Shown here: positions 5,559 to 9,030 of the stretch, piece after piece
How positions within the stretch are numbered: the stretch's first letter is position 1
How the letters are laid out: each line of letters starts with the position of its first letter
Source: JBFGCM01 sp041581135
GTDB lineage: Bacteria; Actinomycetota; Acidimicrobiia; Spongiisociales; UBA5794
Assembly: GCA_041581135.1 (NCBI GenBank)
Contig: JBFGCM010000114.1
Location: forward strand, 1-9,030
Reading direction: 5' to 3'
DNA length: 9,030 nt
Translations under genes and position numbers: made by a program
Notes under the pieces: model-generated
Told to the model about the DNA's origin: nothing
Databases searched by the model: none
What the model saw: only the letters and a program-made list of their open reading frames with translations

Positions 5559-6602
5559 ATGCGCTTCGACCCGATCACCTCCGAGCGGCTGCTGCTGCGA
5601 CGCTTCCGTCCCGAGGACGAGGCGGACCTTCTCGCCCGGCGAAACGACCCCGACGTCGCCCGGTTCCAAAACTGGACGCTGCCGTATCCGGCGGAAGAGG
5701 CACGGGCCATCGCCGCGTCGCTTGGGGCGATGCAGGGCCCGGCGGATGGAGAGTGGTACATGGTGGTCGTGGCGGATCGCCACGACGGCACCACCTATGG
5801 CGACCTGGCGTTGCGCCTCGCGTGGGGCGGGAGGATGGCGGAGATCGGCTACACCCTGGCGTCTGCACATTGGGGAAACGGGTATGCCACCGAAGCCGTG
5901 GCGGCGCTGCTCGAGTGGCTCTTCACCGAGGTGGGGGTGACCCGGGTGGAGGGCAAGCTCCACCCCGACAACGTGGCGTCGGCCCGAGTTCTGGAGCGCA
6001 CCGGATTCCTGCACGAGGGTCGGACCCGGCTCTCCTATTGGGTCGGCGACGAGAACTCCGACGACGACCTCTACGGACTCACCCGCGACGACTGGGAGGC
6101 GTGGCGCACCCGACCCAAGCATCCGCCGGAGACGGTCGACCTCATGGAGATCTCCCACGCCAACGTCGGTTCGGTGGAGCGGCTCCGCACCCACAAGAGC
6201 CAAGAGCGATTCGTCGCCCCGATGAGCGCAAGCTTCGCCGACGCCCTCTTCCCAGAAGAGATCGAAGGCGCGCCGGTGGTGCCGTGGATGCGCGCCGTCA
6301 CCGCAGACGGGGACATCGCCGGCTTCGTGATGCTCGCCATGGTCACCGAGCACCATCCCGAGCCTTACCTGTGGCGGTTGCTGATCGATCGCACGCACCA
6401 GCGTCGAGGTATCGGCAGCCGAGTGCTCGGGCTCGTCGTGGAACAATGCCGGCAGTGGGGCGCGTCGACCTTGCTCACCAGTTGGTCCGAAGGCCACGGC
6501 ACCCCAGAGCCGTTCTACCTGAGCTACGGATTCGAGAAGACCGGCCGCATCGTCGACGGGGAGCTGGAGGCACGGCTGAGCTTCGAGCGGTTGGCTGATT
6601 GA
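5559..6602 (+). CDS. Tandem double-GNAT acetyltransferase
   Basis: The 347-residue protein contains two acetyl-CoA-dependent GNAT domains. Domain one (about 3-180) is RimJ/RimL-like: it opens T-S-E-R-L-L-L-R-R-F-R-P-E-D, has the acetyl-CoA loop H-W-G-N-G-Y-A-T-E-A (104-113), and H-P-D-N-V-A-S-A-R-V-L-E-R-T-G-F. Domain two (about 192-347) opens V-D-L-M-E-I-S-H-A-N and has Q-R-R-G-I-G-S-R-V-L (281-290) and F-Y-L-S-Y-G-F. Both pyrophosphate loops look intact, so both may be active. RimJ/RimL relatives acetylate protein N-termini, while the second domain resembles polyamine or small-molecule acetyltransferases; actual substrates are unknown. ATG at 5559 has GGAG only two bases upstream, so initiation may be unusual or leaderless. 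It is divergent from the selenoprotein gene across 102 bp. Confidence 0.92.
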   Translation: MRFDPITSERLLLRRFRPEDEADLLARRNDPDVARFQNWTLPYPAEEARAIAASLGAMQGPADGEWYMVVVADRHDGTTYGDLALRLAWGGRMAEIGYTLASAHWGNGYATEAVAALLEWLFTEVGVTRVEGKLHPDNVASARVLERTGFLHEGRTRLSYWVGDENSDDDLYGLTRDDWEAWRTRPKHPPETVDLMEISHANVGSVERLRTHKSQERFVAPMSASFADALFPEEIEGAPVVPWMRAVTADGDIAGFVMLAMVTEHHPEPYLWRLLIDRTHQRRGIGSRVLGLVVEQCRQWGASTLLTSWSEGHGTPEPFYLSYGFEKTGRIVDGELEARLSFERLAD

Positions 6603-6604
6603 TT

Positions 6605-6623
6605 TCCTACCGAGTGGGTAGGA
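6605..6623. promoter_or_regulatory. Perfect inverted repeat upstream of the SRPBCC gene (possible operator)
   Basis: TCCTACC (6605-6611) and GGTAGGA (6617-6623) form 7-bp arms around GAGTG. It starts 3 bp after the GNAT stop and ends 37 bp before the SRPBCC start. No T-run follows. The TACC...GGTA core is a shape common in TetR-type operators; a short mRNA hairpin is the alternative. Confidence 0.4.
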
Positions 6624-6659
6624 GACGAGTCAGCGGCCGCGACCCGAAGGAGCATCCCG

Positions 6660-7091
6660 ATGGCCCGATACCAGACCACCGTGCTGACCACCTGGCCCGT
6701 CGAGGAGGCCTTCGACTACATGGCCGATCTGCGCAACTTCGAGGAATGGGACGCCGGCGTGTCGTCGGCCACCCTCGTTGTCGGCGCACCAGGTGGCGAC
6801 CACGCCGTCTACGAACTGGTGGCAAGCGGTGCTGAGCTTTGCTACGAGATCACCGCGTTCGACCGGCCGCACTCGTTCACGGCTCATGCGAAGAACCGAT
6901 TCATCGAGTCGATCGACACGGTCACCGTGGCCGGGCGTGACGGCGGATCCGCCGTCACCTACGACGCAACGGTGACGCTGAACGGCCTCCTGGGGCTGTT
7001 CGATCCCTTGTTCGGACTCGTCTTCAAACGGATCGGCGATCGCGCTGCCGCCGGCCTGGAGAAGGCGCTGGAGGGCGAACGGGTCCGATGA
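6660..7091 (+). CDS. SRPBCC-family (START/polyketide cyclase-like) protein
   Basis: The 143-residue protein has the helix-grip pattern of SRPBCC proteins: first strand R-Y-Q-T-T-V-L-T-T, a helix with P-V-E-E-A-F-D-Y-M-A-D-L-R-N-F-E-E-W-D (13-31), alternating strands through the middle, and a long final helix with L-F-K-R-I-G-D-R-A-A-A-G-L-E-K-A-L (about 122-138). The R-N-F-E-E-W-D motif is typical of the polyketide_cyc2 branch. These proteins bind hydrophobic ligands in a deep pocket; some are cyclases or lipid carriers, and many are uncharacterised. ATG at 6660 is preceded by AAGGAG at 7-nt spacing, a strong start. It follows the GNAT gene by 57 bp on the same strand and could be co-transcribed, or controlled separately through the inverted repeat between them. 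Confidence 0.9.
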   Translation: MARYQTTVLTTWPVEEAFDYMADLRNFEEWDAGVSSATLVVGAPGGDHAVYELVASGAELCYEITAFDRPHSFTAHAKNRFIESIDTVTVAGRDGGSAVTYDATVTLNGLLGLFDPLFGLVFKRIGDRAAAGLEKALEGERVR

Positions 7092-7141
7092 CCCGGGTGG
7101 GGAGAGGGACGACGCCCTAAGGTTGGGGGCGAGGTGATTGC

Positions 7142-7264
7142 ATGGGGAACAAGGATCGTCCCAAGGTGCCGTCCAAGCGCAAGCCGGCGCAGACGCTGAA
7201 GGAGAAGCGCAAGGCCAAGCGCGAGAAGCACAAGCACGAGACGCATCCCACGATGCCGAAGTGA
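7142..7264 (+). CDS. Small Lys-rich basic protein, 40 residues
   Basis: ATG at 7142 opens a 40-codon frame ending TGA at 7262-7264. GAGGTGA lies 5 nt before the start, a strong ribosome binding site, and the gene follows the SRPBCC gene by 50 bp. The peptide begins Met-Gly-Asn-Lys-Asp-Arg-Pro-Lys and carries T-L-K-E-K-R-K-A-K-R-E-K-H-K-H-E; more than one third of residues are Lys or Arg, with three His near the end and no hydrophobic core. It is probably disordered and could bind nucleic acid or ribosomes, by charge alone. Similar short basic Met-Gly-Asn-Lys-type proteins occur in actinobacteria, to my recollection without assigned function. Convergent with the PASTA/GerMN gene, 21 bp away. 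Confidence 0.7.
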   Translation: MGNKDRPKVPSKRKPAQTLKEKRKAKREKHKHETHPTMPK

Positions 7265-7285
7265 CCTAGGGGCCGCTTTCGCCGC

Positions 7286-8287
7286 TCATCCGGAGCTGCC
7301 CAGGCCCGTCTGCCATCGGTCGCGGGTCATCACCTGGCACTGGTCGCCTTCGAAGGATCGCGCCCACGCCTCGCAGCTTCCGTTGAGCCGGAACTCGATC
7401 GACTCGATGCCGTCGAACTGGAACACGTTGGCGTACAGCTCGGCGTGGAAGAAGAGCATCCCTGTCGAGGTGCTGGCGTTGTTCACGATGATCGTCTCGT
7501 CGAAGTCGGCGATCACGTGGCTGCCCACGAACTCGACACTCGAGAGTGCATCGGCCGTGTCCTCACTGAAGAACGAGGCGTATCCGTTGTCGCGTTCTTC
7601 CAGTGTGGGGCCGGCGATGAGCCCCTCGAGTGCGCTGGTGAGAGGGTCGGCGGCCTCAGGGAAGATGCGGTAGGTCGGGTAGCTGACATCCGGTGTGACG
7701 CCGTCGCCCGTCCCCATGCAGCCGAAGTACACGACGATGACCTGCTCGCCCGCGGCGGGCTTGGGTGGTTCGCTCTCGCAATGGGCGATACCGGACACGC
7801 CCACCGCCACCGTGGCTCCGGGCTCCACCGATTCGCCGGGGGCGGGCTGCTGATCCACCACCAGCCCCGGTGGCGCCGCCTCTCCGAACACGTTGTAGGT
7901 CTCGACGCGCAGACCCAGGTCACCCAGCTTGAACACGGCCTCCGACGCCGGGAGCCCGATCAGGTCGGGCACAGCGATCGTCGCCGGCGGGTGGGTGGTG
8001 CCCGGGTCCGGCGTCGTGTCCGGAGCTGACGTGATCGGCGGCGGCGGAGCCGTGGTGACCACGGTCGCCGGCGGTGGGGAGTCGGCGACGTCGGGGGCCG
8101 GGGCGAGGACACCCAACCCGTAGAGAACGAGAACGGGGACCAGGACGATCGCCGCACCCAAGGCAACAGCGAGCACAGGTCGGACGTGGCGCGGCCGGCG
8201 CACCGGGGCACGTCCCGCCTCGGCCGGGCTGACAGGATCGGCGATGCCGTCGATGTAGGACCTGAGTTCGTCGCGTAGGTCGTTCAT
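7286..8287 (-). CDS. Membrane-anchored PASTA plus GerMN protein, likely anti-sigma-type partner
   Basis: The 333-residue product has a short cytoplasmic N-terminus (1-35, beginning M-N-D-L-R-D-E-L-R-S-Y-I-D-G), one membrane helix (about 36-61), a Pro/Thr-rich linker (64-104), one PASTA domain (about 105-166: V-P-D-L-I-G-L-P-A-S-E-A, Q-Q-P-A-P-G-E-S-V-E-P-G-A-T-V) and a GerMN-like domain (about 182-305: P-L-T-S-A-L-E-G-L-I-A-G-P-T-L-E-E, then F-Q-F-D-G-I-E-S-I-E-F-R-L-N-G). PASTA domains bind peptidoglycan or beta-lactam-like ligands in Ser/Thr kinases and PBPs; GerMN occurs in GerM and LpqB. Four Cys (170, 190, 305, 317) lie outside and may form disulfides. The ATG at 8287 overlaps the sigma-factor stop as ATGA. 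I infer a cell-wall-sensing regulator of that sigma factor. The N-terminus lacks a recognisable ZAS anti-sigma motif, so this is not proven. Confidence 0.86.
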   Translation of the reverse strand: MNDLRDELRSYIDGIADPVSPAEAGRAPVRRPRHVRPVLAVALGAAIVLVPVLVLYGLGVLAPAPDVADSPPPATVVTTAPPPPITSAPDTTPDPGTTHPPATIAVPDLIGLPASEAVFKLGDLGLRVETYNVFGEAAPPGLVVDQQPAPGESVEPGATVAVGVSGIAHCESEPPKPAAGEQVIVVYFGCMGTGDGVTPDVSYPTYRIFPEAADPLTSALEGLIAGPTLEERDNGYASFFSEDTADALSSVEFVGSHVIADFDETIIVNNASTSTGMLFFHAELYANVFQFDGIESIEFRLNGSCEAWARSFEGDQCQVMTRDRWQTGLGSSG

Positions 8288-8742
8288 GCCGATGCCTCCA
8301 AACTGGCGCGGAGCTTCGACAAGCCCCGTTCGAGGTGGTTCTGCACGCTGGTGCGGGAGATGCCGATGAGGTCGGCGACCTCGGCGAGCGTGTAGTCGAA
8401 TCCGTGGACGAGCACGACAGCTTGCCGCTGCCGGGAGCTGAGCGAGGTGAGGGCTCCGGGCAATCCGGGCTCCACCCAAGGCATCCCGGCGTCGGCTGCG
8501 GGCGGGAAGTGCGGCCGCCGAGTGAAGAGCCGGCGGGTGCTGGATTGCCCCACGCGGTAGAGGTAGCCGGCGGGGTTCTCCATGGCGGCGATCCGGTCCC
8601 AATGCTCCCAGGCGTACGCCAGGGCTTCGGCCGTCGCCTCCCTGCCGACGTCGGATCCGTACCGTGAGACGAGGGCCCGCCGCAGCTTCGGTTCGTGGTC
8701 TGCGACGAACCGCTCGAATGTCGCTTCCTCGGTGCGAGTCAT
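8284..8742 (-). CDS. ECF-type RNA polymerase sigma factor
   Basis: The 152-residue protein contains a region 2-like part (8-72: F-E-R-F-V-A-D-H-E-P-K-L-R-R-A-L, A-T-A-E-A-L-A-Y-A-W-E-H-W, P-A-G-Y-L-Y-R-V-G) and region 4 (95-147: L-S-S-R-Q-R-Q-A-V-V-L-V-H-G-F-D-Y-T-L-A-E-V-A-D-L-I-G-I-S-R-T-S-V-Q-N-H-L-E-R-G-L-S-K-L-R), the helix-turn-helix that reads the -35 element. Region 3 is absent, as in ECF sigmas. I chose ATG at 8742 because GGGTGAG lies 6 nt upstream; ATG at 8748 is too close to it, and the frame further upstream (to 8919) runs across the tRNA and its promoter. Overlap with the PASTA/GerMN gene points to a sigma/regulator pair, possibly for envelope stress. Target promoters are unknown. 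Confidence 0.92.
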   Translation of the reverse strand: MTRTEEATFERFVADHEPKLRRALVSRYGSDVGREATAEALAYAWEHWDRIAAMENPAGYLYRVGQSSTRRLFTRRPHFPPAADAGMPWVEPGLPGALTSLSSRQRQAVVLVHGFDYTLAEVADLIGISRTSVQNHLERGLSKLRASLEASA

Positions 8743-8841
8743 CAGCATCTCACCCGTGTAGAGCCTCGAGACGCCGACTTGTACCACGCGATGGAAGTAA
8801 AACCTGGTCAGTGTCCGGCCCGAGGGCAGGCTTGCCCCGGA

Positions 8842-8868
8842 TTGGTGCGAGTGGCGGGCTGGTATAAT
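8842..8868 (+). promoter_or_regulatory. Promoter of the initiator tRNA gene
   Basis: A consensus -10 TATAAT lies at 8863-8868, preceded by TGG (8860-8862), an extended -10. TTGGTG at 8842-8847 is a possible -35 with a short 15-bp spacer. Transcription would start near 8875, shortly before the tRNA. This is the only consensus -10 hexamer I found in the intergenic regions. Confidence 0.75.
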
Positions 8869-8882
8869 GCCGCCCACAGCGA

Positions 8883-8956
<74 letters not shown>

Positions 8957-8960
8957 CGGC

Positions 8961-8991
8961 CAGAAAACCCAGGCACTGCCTGGGTTTTCTG
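8961..8991 (+). terminator. Intrinsic terminator after the tRNA
   Basis: CAGAAAACCCAGG (8961-8973) pairs perfectly with CCTGGGTTTTCTG (8979-8991), a 13-bp stem with loop CACTG. The T-run lies in the 3' arm, opposite an A-run, so the element could work in both directions. It starts 5 bp after the tRNA. Confidence 0.85.
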
Positions 8992-9030
8992 CTGCGTGGG
9001 CTATGGCCAGTTACGAGTGCAAAGTGACCC

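Noticed and set aside
5331..6497. Minus-strand frame of 388 codons extending the selenoprotein N-terminus far upstream
   Set aside because: The upstream part is antisense to the double-GNAT gene and shows no family resemblance; the ATG at 5456 begins the recognisable domain.
8288..8602. N-terminal extension of the PASTA/GerMN protein inside the sigma-factor gene
   Set aside because: The extension is a shifted-frame reading of the sigma factor; ATG at 8287 with the ATGA overlap is the natural start.

Overview
The window comes from a GC-rich bacterium with actinobacterial character. I base this on the strong G/C preference at third codon positions, frequent GTG starts, 4-nt ATGA/GTGA gene overlaps, Thr/Pro-rich extracytoplasmic linkers, an initiator tRNA with no encoded CCA and a C1/U72 end, and a PASTA/GerMN membrane protein beside a sigma factor. 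An uncultured Acidimicrobiia-like actinobacterium is my best guess, but no species marker is present.

Layout. Positions 1-923 (minus) hold a translationally coupled pair: a lipoprotein with a Thr/Pro linker, then a secreted protein cut by the window edge. Positions 1025-5456 are a long run of minus-strand genes, read from right to left: a peroxiredoxin-like protein whose gene is interrupted by an in-frame UGA at its redox site, a HabA-like four-helix membrane protein, a DUF1059 small protein, a multi-pass membrane protein of unknown function, a tight PAS / metallo-beta-lactamase-fold / VOC trio joined by 4-nt overlaps, and a helical hemerythrin-like protein. Positions 5559-7264 (plus) carry a double-GNAT acetyltransferase, an SRPBCC protein and an unlisted 40-residue Lys-rich microprotein. 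Positions 7286-8742 (minus) carry an ECF-like sigma factor overlapping a membrane protein with PASTA and GerMN domains. The right end has an initiator tRNA-Met with a clear promoter and an intrinsic terminator.

The main discovery is at 4908-5456. Reading the gene normally gives a 41-residue stub ending ...LRHFG. Reading through the single UGA gives a 182-residue thioredoxin-fold protein with a UxxC motif in the place where relatives have CxxC. A stable hairpin with a GGUCA apical loop starts 14 nt after the UGA and fits the usual geometry of a bacterial SECIS element. I read this as a selenoprotein that standard gene callers would split or truncate. The Sec machinery (selA, selB, selC, selD) is not in this window.

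Second-tier observations are the sigma factor with its PASTA/GerMN partner, the PAS-MBL-VOC module, several perfect inverted repeats just upstream of starts, and a half-site shared by two of those repeats. Gene-free stretches are all shorter than 300 bases; the largest are 1478-1636 and 8743-8882.
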